From: DATKCN01 sp035513175
Lineage (GTDB): Bacteria; Chloroflexota; Chloroflexia; Thermomicrobiales; CFX8
DNA length: 10,687 nt
NCBI GenBank assembly: GCA_035513175.1
Contig: DATKCN010000303.1
Coordinates: 1 to 10,687, forward strand
Reading direction: 5' to 3'
A program made the position numbers and the translations under genes. The notes beneath the pieces are model-generated. The model was not told the origin of the DNA, did not search any database, and saw only the letters and a program-made list of their open reading frames with translations. This document shows positions 1 to 6,168 of this stretch, piece after piece. Within the stretch, counting starts at the first letter, position 1; each line of letters starts with the position of its first letter.

Positions 1-1
1 G

Positions 2-904
2 GCGATCGTTCGCTGGCGTTGGCCCGACGGCGCGCTCGAGCCAGCAGGGGCGCCGGATACGGTAGTCTCCCAGCTGCATGCCAGCGGAGGGCACAGCGAC
101 AAGACGTTCGCGATCGCGCCCGATGGCAGCCTGTTCGTGAACATAGGCGCACCTTCCAACGCCTGTCAGGTGGAGAACAGGCTGCCTGGGTCGCCCGGAC
201 AGGATCCATGTCCGCTACTCGAGGTCTCCGGCGGCATCTGGCGTTTCGACGCCACCAAACTTGGCCAGACGCAGGCTGACGGAGAGCGCTGGGCAACCGG
301 CACCCGCAACATCATCGCCATCGCGGTGGATTCCTCGGGACAGCCATGGGGTGTTCAGCACGGCCGCGACCACCTGGCCCTGCTATGGCGGGCGACTCAC
401 CCAATCTATACCGACGAGAAGAACGCCGAAAATCCGGGAGAGGAGATGTTCAGGCTGGAACGCGGCGCTGATTACGGGTGGCCGTATTGCTACCATGACC
501 GCGACCTGAACATGAAGGTTCTGGCGCCCGAATACGGCGGCGACGGCCAAACCCAGGGGCGCTGTGCCACCGTCGACCAGCCGCAGACGACCTATCCCGC
601 CCACTGGGCGCCTAACGCGATGGTCTTCAATGTGTCACAGGCGTTTCCGGAGAAGTACCGGAACGGTGCATTCATCGCGTTCCACGGCTCCTTCGACCGC
701 GCTCCGCTTCCACAGCAGGGATTCAACATCGTCTTTCAGCCATTCCGCGACGGCCTTCCGACGAGCTCCTGGGAGGTGTTCGCCGAGGGATTCGGTGGCC
801 ATCGTCCCGCCGGGGTCGCGATTGAGCGAGACGGCTCGCTGATCGTAACCGATGATCGGCGCGGAAGGGTTTATCGCATTCGGAAGGTGGAACCGGAAGG
901 ATGA
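2..904 (+). CDS. PQQ-type glucose/sorbosone dehydrogenase, C-terminal part (5' end outside window)
   Basis: The frame is open from base 2 and gives 300 residues ending in TGA at 902-904; the true start lies upstream. It reads as the C-terminal part of a soluble-GDH/L-sorbosone-dehydrogenase beta-propeller (GSDH family). These enzymes oxidise sugars or sugar aldehydes, usually outside the cytoplasm and often with PQQ. Visible family segments are GGHSDKTFAIAPDGSLFV near the left edge, QHGRDHL (around 350-370), GADYGWPYCYHD (around 466-500), KVLAPEYGGDG (around 516-547), and the closing GGHRPAGVAIERDGSLIVTD strand before the stop. Most of the sheet and the conserved DYGWP loop are present. The N-terminal signal and the first blades cannot be judged. 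Substrate is unknown. A 153-bp spacer with its own promoter separates it from the next gene, so it is probably not part of the terpenoid operon. Family confidence is high; cofactor and substrate are inferred from the family. Confidence 0.88.
   Translation, partial: AIVRWRWPDGALEPAGAPDTVVSQLHASGGHSDKTFAIAPDGSLFVNIGAPSNACQVENRLPGSPGQDPCPLLEVSGGIWRFDATKLGQTQADGERWATGTRNIIAIAVDSSGQPWGVQHGRDHLALLWRATHPIYTDEKNAENPGEEMFRLERGADYGWPYCYHDRDLNMKVLAPEYGGDGQTQGRCATVDQPQTTYPAHWAPNAMVFNVSQAFPEKYRNGAFIAFHGSFDRAPLPQQGFNIVFQPFRDGLPTSSWEVFAEGFGGHRPAGVAIERDGSLIVTDDRRGRVYRIRKVEPEG
501..532 (+). repeat. Copy 1 of an imperfect 32/31-nt direct repeat (inside the dehydrogenase)
   Basis: This 32-nt stretch encodes the RDLNMKVLAPE segment of the dehydrogenase. 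It recurs at 922-952 with two substitutions (T to G twice) and a one-base deletion, so about 29 of 32 positions match by eye. Confidence 0.75.
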
Positions 905-921
905 AACTGTGCTCCCAAATA

Positions 922-952
922 GCGACCTGAACAGGAAGGTGCTGGCGCCGAA
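922..952 (+). repeat. Copy 2 of the 32/31-nt direct repeat (in the spacer after the dehydrogenase)
   Basis: This lies 18 nt after the dehydrogenase stop codon, in non-coding sequence. It starts GCGACCTGAACA, continues through GAAGGT and CTGGCGCC, and ends in GAA, as copy 1 does. Similarity stops abruptly on both sides apart from a few bases before it. It could be a remnant of a tandem duplication of the dehydrogenase or a short templated copy. Confidence 0.7.
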
Positions 953-989
953 CTTTCTGCGCGCTGCTCGCTGCACGTGCCGAGGCCGC

Positions 990-1018
990 TTGACGATCCG
1001 TTCAGTGGGCCGCATGAT
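990..1018 (+). promoter_or_regulatory. Sigma70-like promoter for the terpenoid operon
   Basis: TTGACG at 990-995 (5 of 6 to the -35 consensus) is followed by a 17-bp spacer and CATGAT at 1013-1018 (4 of 6 to the -10 consensus). Transcription would begin near 1025, about 30 nt before the GTG start at 1058. It is the only strong-looking promoter in the spacer and fits the start of the six-gene operon. This is a consensus match only. Confidence 0.5.
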
Positions 1019-1057
1019 ATCGCCCTCGACGAAGAAACGAGATCTGGAGGACATGTC

Positions 1058-1375
1058 GTGACCACCGACCTGGTGCAGGCAGTGACGGCGCGCGCCAGCG
1101 CGCTTACGGAGTTCGCCGTTTCGCTGATGTTGGCGCGCACGGAGCGCATGGCATCGCTCGCGCTAGGTGCCGCCGTGCAGCTTTCGCGAAGCGATGTGGC
1201 GGCGAGATCGGCCCTGGCAATGATCGGAATGATGCATCGCGTGTCGCCTAACGTATCCCGCGCAGCCGGGCAAAGCGTCGGAATGTCGGTATTCGTTGCC
1301 GGGAGAGCAGCGCAGACGGCAGCCCGCCTCTCGAGCGGCGCGATGGCCGGCCTGTCGCGCGGCGCCAGAGGATGA
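1058..1375 (+). CDS. Small Ala-rich helical protein of unknown function, first gene of the operon
   Basis: It has 105 residues. I chose the GTG at 1058 because GGAGG at 1046-1050 lies 7 nt upstream; the longer reading frame from 977 has no ribosome site and crosses the likely promoter. No family was recognised. The protein is rich in Ala, Ser, Arg, Leu and Met, with no Cys or Trp, and looks almost wholly helical. There is no signal peptide or clear membrane span, although the middle (SALAMIGMM) is hydrophobic. The composition resembles phasin-like or membrane-surface helical proteins, but no specific similarity is claimed. Its TGA overlaps the ATG of the prenyl synthase gene (ATGA, 1372-1375), which points to translational coupling and a role linked to that enzyme. 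Codon usage looks like a real gene, with many GC-ending third positions. Confidence 0.65.
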   Translation: MTTDLVQAVTARASALTEFAVSLMLARTERMASLALGAAVQLSRSDVAARSALAMIGMMHRVSPNVSRAAGQSVGMSVFVAGRAAQTAARLSSGAMAGLSRGARG

Positions 1376-2544
1376 CCGATTCGCGCCCCATCGACGGAGT
1401 GAACGCCGACATCGTACCCGCGCGCGTCGCGCCTGGCCATGCCGTCTCGGGCAATGGCCGATCGCGCAACGCGCCCGGCAGGCTGCACACGAAGAATATC
1501 GCGCTCACGATTCCCGAGAGAATCGCGATCGAGGAAGTGCGCAGCGATCCGGCCTACGATCCGTCGATCGAGCAGTACCTGAAGGACGTCGATAGGCAGC
1601 TGGTCCCGTACATGCGCGAGGCGGTGGCACTGGTACCGGATGTCGAGACGCTGCGCGCGGGCGTTGCGGCACAGATCCATACCGGGGGTAAGCGCATTCG
1701 GGCGGCCTTGTGCGTCGTGTGCTGCGAGCTATTCGGCGCCGATTACACGCGCGCGCTGGCATACGCGGCCGCCATCGAGCACATACAGAATCTCACGTTG
1801 ATTCACGACGACATCGCCGATGGCGATACCGAACGACGATCCCGGCCTGCCCTGTGGAAGCAATATGGCGTTCCACACGCCATCAACATCGGGGATGCGT
1901 TCATCCCGCTCGGTTCGCTGTCCATTCTGCGAGCGCCTTATCCCGACGCCGTCAAGTTGAAGCTCCTCGACATCGTTGCCCAATATGGCCTCGAGATGAC
2001 CGTCGGGCAGAGTATCGACATCAATCTGCGCACACGTGAGACCTTCAGCGTAGCCGATTACATCACCTGCACCCGCATGAAGACCGGTGCCTTTCTGGCG
2101 ATGGCGGTGGTGGGCGGTGGACTCATCGGTGGAGGGAGTCCGGCGCATCTGGAACTGCTGCGCCGCTACGCGCGGCTTGCAGGCGTGGCATTTCAGATCA
2201 AGGACGACAGTCTCGATCTCACCGGCGGCAAGGGCAGACAGATCGGGTCGGACATAGTCGAGGGAAAGATTACCGTGCACGCCGTGTACGCGATGAACAA
2301 CTCGACGCCCGAGGAGCGTGTCAGGCTGCGTCGCATCCTGGCCAAGAGCCGACGTTCGACACAGCGTGACGAGGTCGAGTGGGTGCTGTCGCTGTATCGT
2401 AAGGTGGGAGCAGCCGCGTTCGCCGAGCGCACCGCGACTGGAATGATCGAGGCCGCAGCTCAGCACCTGCTCCTCCTTCCGGAGTCGCCACAGCGGGAGC
2501 GCCTCATTCAGTTGTCAAGGTATCTGAGCCGGAGAGTGCGGTGA
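1372..2544 (+). CDS. E-type (trans) polyprenyl diphosphate synthase
   Basis: This 390-aa protein condenses allylic diphosphates with isopentenyl diphosphate in the cytoplasm. Family motifs appear in order: GGKRIR (105-110, IPP binding), LIHDDIAD with the first aspartate motif DDIAD (146-150), GQSID (212-216), KTG (237-239), FQIKDDSLD with the second aspartate motif DDSLD (278-282), and DIVEGKIT (294-301). The first motif is DDxxD without the two-residue insertion of typical bacterial FPP synthases. The fifth residue before it is Leu rather than the aromatic residue that limits some enzymes to C15, so product length (C15, C20 or longer) is open. About 45-50 N-terminal residues precede the usual family start and look disordered. 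The ATG at 1372 overlaps the previous stop, and the stop overlaps the next GTG, so the gene sits inside a coupled operon. It most likely supplies the substrate of the cyclase encoded at 6104-8026. Confidence 0.95.
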   Translation: MTDSRPIDGVNADIVPARVAPGHAVSGNGRSRNAPGRLHTKNIALTIPERIAIEEVRSDPAYDPSIEQYLKDVDRQLVPYMREAVALVPDVETLRAGVAAQIHTGGKRIRAALCVVCCELFGADYTRALAYAAAIEHIQNLTLIHDDIADGDTERRSRPALWKQYGVPHAINIGDAFIPLGSLSILRAPYPDAVKLKLLDIVAQYGLEMTVGQSIDINLRTRETFSVADYITCTRMKTGAFLAMAVVGGGLIGGGSPAHLELLRRYARLAGVAFQIKDDSLDLTGGKGRQIGSDIVEGKITVHAVYAMNNSTPEERVRLRRILAKSRRSTQRDEVEWVLSLYRKVGAAAFAERTATGMIEAAAQHLLLLPESPQRERLIQLSRYLSRRVR

Positions 2545-3266
2545 ACGAGCCAGGACGCGCGCGCGCGCTCCCCCCGGCAGACCCGGCGCAACTCCTTTTC
2601 CGATCGTTCCGGGCGTCGCCTCGCCAGAGTTGGCGCGTACTGCACGACGTGAGCGCAATCTACTCGCGCGTCTTCCCGTGTTCGCTCAGCGACGAGGACC
2701 TGCGAGGCTTTCTCGGCTTCCTGTACCTGTGCGTGCGCATCCTGCGACCGCGCGTCATCGTGCAAACGGGCACGGCGATCGGGACGTCGACGGTTGCGAT
2801 GGCGTTAGGACTCCGCGACAACGGGTCCGGACGCATCTGGACGATCGACCCGGAACCTGACGAATACTTCGGTATTGCCGAGCCGGTTGCCACGGCGCGC
2901 AAGGCCGTCGCCCATGCGCGGCTCGGGGACCACGTCACGTTCGTGCGCGGTTATTCCACCGTGCCGCTCGACTCGGGCCGAATGCGCTTGCCGGATGCCC
3001 CGACCTGGCAGCTGACGCGGCTTCCGCCCTATGGCTCCATCGACCTGCTCGTCGTCGACGGTGACCACACCTTCCTGGGCTGCTACCTCGATCTCAGTTT
3101 CGGCAGTAGCGGCCTCTCGTCGCACGGTCCGCGCGCTCTAGTGTGTCACGATTACATCGGGATCCCCCATGTCCGGCGGGCTGTACGCCTCTGGAGTCGG
3201 ACTCGGCGCCTTCGCGTCGAACGGACGATCCCATCGCGCTGTGGTATCAAGTTCTTCCAACTCTGA
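2541..3266 (+). CDS. SAM-dependent methyltransferase, Methyltransf_24/CmcI-like
   Basis: This is a 241-aa class I methyltransferase. The GTG start shares GTGA (2541-2544) with the stop of the prenyl synthase gene. The SAM-binding loop reads VQTGTAIGTSTVAMA (74-88); an acidic residue at the end of strand 2 is D103 (TIDPEP). The Methyltransf_24 signature is DLLVVDGDHT (168-177), and VCHDY (201-205) follows. Such enzymes usually O-methylate small molecules or sugars (CmcI-like, rhamnosyl O-methyltransferase-like), sometimes with a metal bound by residues of the DGDH and HD segments. Residues 1-65 form a helical cap. There is no signal peptide. Position directly after the prenyl synthase, in an operon with a glycosyltransferase-like gene, suggests tailoring of a terpenoid or its sugar. 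The family call is good; the substrate is unknown. Confidence 0.82.
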   Translation: MNEPGRARALPPADPAQLLFRSFRASPRQSWRVLHDVSAIYSRVFPCSLSDEDLRGFLGFLYLCVRILRPRVIVQTGTAIGTSTVAMALGLRDNGSGRIWTIDPEPDEYFGIAEPVATARKAVAHARLGDHVTFVRGYSTVPLDSGRMRLPDAPTWQLTRLPPYGSIDLLVVDGDHTFLGCYLDLSFGSSGLSSHGPRALVCHDYIGIPHVRRAVRLWSRTRRLRVERTIPSRCGIKFFQL

Positions 3267-3284
3267 TCGGCTGCAAACGCCAAA

Positions 3285-3290
3285 GGGAGG
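3285..3290 (+). promoter_or_regulatory. Ribosome binding site that decides the start of the NTF2-like gene
   Basis: GGGAGG lies 7 nt before the GTG at 3298 and after the previous stop (3264-3266). It favours this start over the in-frame ATG codons upstream at 3169 or downstream at 3325 and 3346. Confidence 0.6.
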
Positions 3291-3297
3291 TGGTTCC

Positions 3298-3822
3298 GTG
3301 AGAACGCCGAAAGACGATGGCTCCATGAAAGATGATGATCGAACAATGGAATTGACCGATCTCCTGCTGCGTCTCAAGCGGGGGTTCGAGGACAAGAATG
3401 TCGCCGCGATCAAGGAACTGTTCCGTCCCAATCCGAAGATCAACGCCGACGGGAAGTTCTACTCGCTCGCGCAACTCCTCGAGGCGCTGCGGGCGTTGTT
3501 CGACGCCGTAGAACAGACGTATTTCGATGTCGTCGCGACACGCCGGGTCGAAGTGCAGGATGACACGCTCTTTGGCACGTTCGAAGTGGATGTCGCCTGG
3601 ATCGCCAAGTCGGACTGGTTGGAGCACATCCAGCGCGTGCTGCTGAGCCTCGAAGTGCTGCACGATCCCAAGAATCCGCGCCTGGCGATAAACGGACTGA
3701 CTTCGGTCACGCAGCCGCTCGCGCCGCGCCAGGACAAGCTGGACGACATGGGATTTCCGGATAGCGCGGGCGGAGGCGACGACAAGCGAGGGGGCTTTGA
3801 TCCGTTCTCCATCTGGTACTGA
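3298..3822 (+). CDS. NTF2/SnoaL-like protein with an aromatic C-terminal tail
   Basis: It has 174 residues from the GTG at 3298. The order of elements fits the NTF2-like cone fold (SnoaL, ketosteroid isomerase, limonene-epoxide hydrolase relatives). Helices come first (ELTDLLLRLKRGFEDKN, 18-34), then FRPNPKINADGKFYS (42-56), another helix (57-74), and strands YFDVVATRRVEV, TLFGTFEVDVAWIAK and RVLLSLEVLHD, ending near INGLTSV (131-137). Residues 140-166 are a flexible Asp/Gly/Lys-rich linker, and the protein ends in FDPFSIWY. This conspicuous aromatic tail could be a binding tag. Family proteins either catalyse isomerisation or hydration in a greasy pocket or act as binding modules. No catalytic dyad can be assigned by eye. 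The gene lies between a methyltransferase and a glycosyltransferase-like gene in the same operon. The fold is inferred from pattern only. Confidence 0.7.
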   Translation: MRTPKDDGSMKDDDRTMELTDLLLRLKRGFEDKNVAAIKELFRPNPKINADGKFYSLAQLLEALRALFDAVEQTYFDVVATRRVEVQDDTLFGTFEVDVAWIAKSDWLEHIQRVLLSLEVLHDPKNPRLAINGLTSVTQPLAPRQDKLDDMGFPDSAGGGDDKRGGFDPFSIWY

Positions 3823-3880
3823 ATCTTCATTACGCTTGAACGGCCGGACGCGGCGGCGTTCGCGCGCTCCATTCTCGGCG

Positions 3881-5566
3881 ATGGAAACTGCCGATGCGCG
3901 CGCGCCGTCGGATCCGTCACGCAATGCTCACGGTGTGCTGGGCGTCCGCGAGTCGATGCGAATGCTCCGGATCTACGAAACCGTCATAGCATCTCGTCCG
4001 ATCGAGCGCGGGAACCGCGAGTTCCTGGAAATGCTCATCGAGTCGAGCGCGCGGCTGGCGGGGTACATGCCAGGCGGTTCGTCCGCGGCGGTGGCGACAA
4101 CGGAGGCGACTGAGCACCTGCAAGCCCTGATAGCAAGGCAGGTGCCGCAGAACGCTACGTCGGTCGCGCGGCAGGTCCTGAGCGAGCTTCAACGAATCGG
4201 TGGCAGGGAGATGGACGGCGGACGACGTTCGCTCTACGTGCGCCGGCCGGTGAGCGCGCTCCGCGCCGACTATGCGACCATCACTGTCATTGTCGGACCG
4301 GGACTGGGGCTGGGCGACGAGATCACGTTCCTCCAGCTGCTGCGGGGTCTGGCGCAGAGATACCCGGCGGCATCACTTACGATCTTCGACCTTTATCCCG
4401 GGCTCTGGCGCCACCTACTGCCTGACGCACGGCATCGCCACTACTGCGGCAGGCCGCATCGACCCTTTGCGCACCTGGCGACGTCCGGAGCATCAGCCGC
4501 GGCGAATGAGCTGATCGTCGTCCTCGATTTCGGCGGATACGATCTTCACGACGGCGTCATCCCTCGGGGCGGCCGCCGCGATGTGGTCGAAATCTCCCTG
4601 GGCATGCGCTGCGCGTGGGCCGCGCGAGGAGATTCTCCCTGGGTGGAGATGGACCAATCGAGCGATATCAGGGAGACAGGCAACTACCGTTTCGTGCACC
4701 GGCTCACCAGACGCCTCACCGGACACAACGACGACCGGAACCCATGGCTGCCACTGCGTTCGCCACCTCCGGCGGCTGCGGCGCGCCGCACGCCGGTCAT
4801 TCTGATCAACGCCACGTCGTCAAAGCACGTCCCGCTCACACCCGACGACTGGCGAAGCGCGCTCCAGGCGATTCGCGGACGACTTGGAAGCCGTCGGGCG
4901 ATCGAGGTCCGCGTATTCCCGGGCGTGCATGAGGCCAGCCGCGCAGATGCGGCCCGCCTCTGTGCGTCGCTGCAAGAGGAGAAGGGGGTGCACGCGGTGG
5001 CGTTGACCGCGCCGGGCGGGCGACCGCTGACATCGTTCAATGCCGTGGACTGTCTTGTCGCCTCGCTCGACTCGGTCGATGTGTGCCTGACGATCGATAC
5101 CTTCACTGCGCACCTCGTCCCGTTGTTCGGCACGCCGACCATCGTGGTCGCGCTCAAGGACAATCGCGAGTTCTGGGTGCCCAGCCGTCACGCATTCTAC
5201 TGCCTGATCGATGACTTTCAGCAGGGTCTTCCAGAGGCGGCGGCGCGTGTGTTGCGCGCGCGAGCAGCGAGGCGCGACGCCCCAGGCTGCGAGGCGGCAC
5301 GAGCGCTCGCCGAGGCGACCGACGCCTTACGGGCTGGTGAGGCCGACCTCGAGCGGCTCGAGCAGGTGTGTGCGGCGCTCATGCGCTACCTCCATCGCGC
5401 GTCGGCCGCCGACCACCTCGCGGCTGAAGGCCGCCAGTGGCTGAGATTCTGGTCGCGACTTCTGTCGTCGCTACGGCGCGAGCCTCTCGCCCCGGAGCAC
5501 CTCGCCCCGTTTCTGCAGCGATGGGAGCGCAGCGAATTTCTGAAGCGAGCTCTGATCGAGGCGTGA
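3881..5566 (+). CDS. GT9/heptosyltransferase-like glycosyltransferase with helical N- and C-terminal extensions
   Basis: It has 561 residues from the ATG at 3881. The same frame is open back to a TTG at 3797 inside the previous gene (589 aa), with GAGGGGG too close to it, so the start is uncertain. The core looks like a GT-B fold of the ADP-heptose:LPS heptosyltransferase group. VGPGLGLGDEI (138-148) is the N-domain loop after strand 1, followed by a helix and LTIFDLYPGLW. LINATSSKHVPLTPDDW (308-324) resembles the start of the C-terminal donor domain. SVDVCLTIDTFTAHL (398-412) and FGTPTIVVA (416-424) match the family's D-T-xx-H-L-xxxx-GTP signature. Residues 1-130 and 450-561 are extra, mostly helical segments not usual for the family. 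No membrane span is visible. It could glycosylate the terpenoid; the donor sugar is unknown. An inactive relative used as a scaffold is an alternative. The stop overlaps the next start (TGATG). Confidence 0.75.
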   Translation: METADARAPSDPSRNAHGVLGVRESMRMLRIYETVIASRPIERGNREFLEMLIESSARLAGYMPGGSSAAVATTEATEHLQALIARQVPQNATSVARQVLSELQRIGGREMDGGRRSLYVRRPVSALRADYATITVIVGPGLGLGDEITFLQLLRGLAQRYPAASLTIFDLYPGLWRHLLPDARHRHYCGRPHRPFAHLATSGASAAANELIVVLDFGGYDLHDGVIPRGGRRDVVEISLGMRCAWAARGDSPWVEMDQSSDIRETGNYRFVHRLTRRLTGHNDDRNPWLPLRSPPPAAAARRTPVILINATSSKHVPLTPDDWRSALQAIRGRLGSRRAIEVRVFPGVHEASRADAARLCASLQEEKGVHAVALTAPGGRPLTSFNAVDCLVASLDSVDVCLTIDTFTAHLVPLFGTPTIVVALKDNREFWVPSRHAFYCLIDDFQQGLPEAAARVLRARAARRDAPGCEAARALAEATDALRAGEADLERLEQVCAALMRYLHRASAADHLAAEGRQWLRFWSRLLSSLRREPLAPEHLAPFLQRWERSEFLKRALIEA

Positions 5567-6168
5567 TGCCACCGGCAGGGTGCGGGCGGGCGCAACGCGT
5601 ACTCGACATCGGCTGCGGCGCCCGACCGCATGCCGCTGCGACCATCCTCGCCGACATTGCCGCGGATACGACTTGGGGTGGGCCACGCCGGCCCATCCCA
5701 ACATGGGCCCGGCCCTTCGTGCGGTGCTCCGTCGAACGTCTTCCGTTTCGCGATGGGGCGTTCGACTTCATTTTCTGCCGTCACGTTCTCGAGCACGTCG
5801 CGGATCCGGAGGCAGCCTGCCGGGAGCTCATGAGAGTGGGCCTCAGCGGATACATCGAGTGTCCCAGGAGCTGGGTGGAGTACGCTTTCAGTTCGGAGGA
5901 CCATCGCTGGCTCGTCGATCATGAAGCGCAGGTGCTGATCTTTCGAGAGAAGCTGCCCGAGGAGCGGCGGGACTTCCTCGGCATCCAGTACTCCATCTTC
6001 GACTGGATGCGCCAGCCGGCGTTCCTGCTTCATTGGAATGAGATCAGCGTTAGGCGGGCGCGCAACGTGATGGTGTCGTGGACCGGGCAGTTCGCGTTCG
6101 CCGTCATGTCAGCACGCGAGCGGCGCGGGCGCGGTCGCTCGAGACTGGGAGGCGCGCGACGGCGCTGA
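5566..6168 (+). CDS. Class I SAM methyltransferase A (Methyltransf_11-like), last gene of the forward operon
   Basis: It has 200 residues. The ATG at 5566 overlaps the preceding TGA by one base; a GTG at 5563 is equally possible. The longer open frame from 5437 lies entirely in the upstream coding region and is unlikely. Motif I is VLDIGCGARP (12-21), D30 is a candidate ribose-binding acid, and DFIFCRHVLEHV (67-78) is the post-motif typical of Methyltransf_11. The second half is a shared signature with the gene at 8023-8772: IECPRSW (97-103), HRWLVDHE (113-120) and FREKLPEE (126-133). About 60 of 86 residues in this part are identical between the two. There is no N-terminal helical lead-in of about 20 residues as in the paralogue, so this copy is slightly short. 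The last 21 codons overlap, antisense, the end of the cyclase gene. Likely role: methylation of the cluster product, or of a carboxylate or ring carbon. Substrate unknown. Confidence 0.85.
   Translation: MPPAGCGRAQRVLDIGCGARPHAAATILADIAADTTWGGPRRPIPTWARPFVRCSVERLPFRDGAFDFIFCRHVLEHVADPEAACRELMRVGLSGYIECPRSWVEYAFSSEDHRWLVDHEAQVLIFREKLPEERRDFLGIQYSIFDWMRQPAFLLHWNEISVRRARNVMVSWTGQFAFAVMSARERRGRGRSRLGGARRR
5725..5982 (+). repeat. Conserved core of methyltransferase A, one arm of a long imperfect inverted repeat
   Basis: These 86 codons (from CSVERLPF to FLG) are the segment most alike between the two methyltransferases. Because the paralogue is on the other strand (8287-8544), the two form an inverted repeat about 2.3 kb apart flanking the cyclase gene. 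Similarity is clear at protein level and partly visible in DNA, for example around the HRWLVDHE codons. Confidence 0.6.
6104..6168. other. 65-bp convergent coding overlap
   Basis: The final 21 codons plus stop of methyltransferase A (+) and of the cyclase (-) share these bases. Both tails are low-conservation, Arg/Ala-rich ends (RERRGRGRSRLGG and SSDRARAARVLT). No terminator can fit between the operons, so transcripts must overlap. Confidence 0.7.

Noticed and set aside
871..1680. 269-codon open frame on the minus strand across the spacer, small gene and start of the prenyl synthase
   Set aside because: Arg/Ser-rich shadow of GC-rich genes on the other strand; no ribosome site, no family motifs.
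1729..2466. 245-codon minus-strand frame inside the prenyl synthase gene
   Set aside because: Exactly antisense to a strongly supported enzyme; a codon-bias shadow.
5437..5565. Upstream extension of methyltransferase A
   Set aside because: It lies out of frame within the glycosyltransferase-like gene, and the paralogue shows no matching sequence; the start near 5566 fits the one-base overlap.
5386..6033. 215-codon minus-strand frame across methyltransferase A
   Set aside because: Antisense to a conserved methyltransferase core whose paralogue confirms the plus-strand reading.
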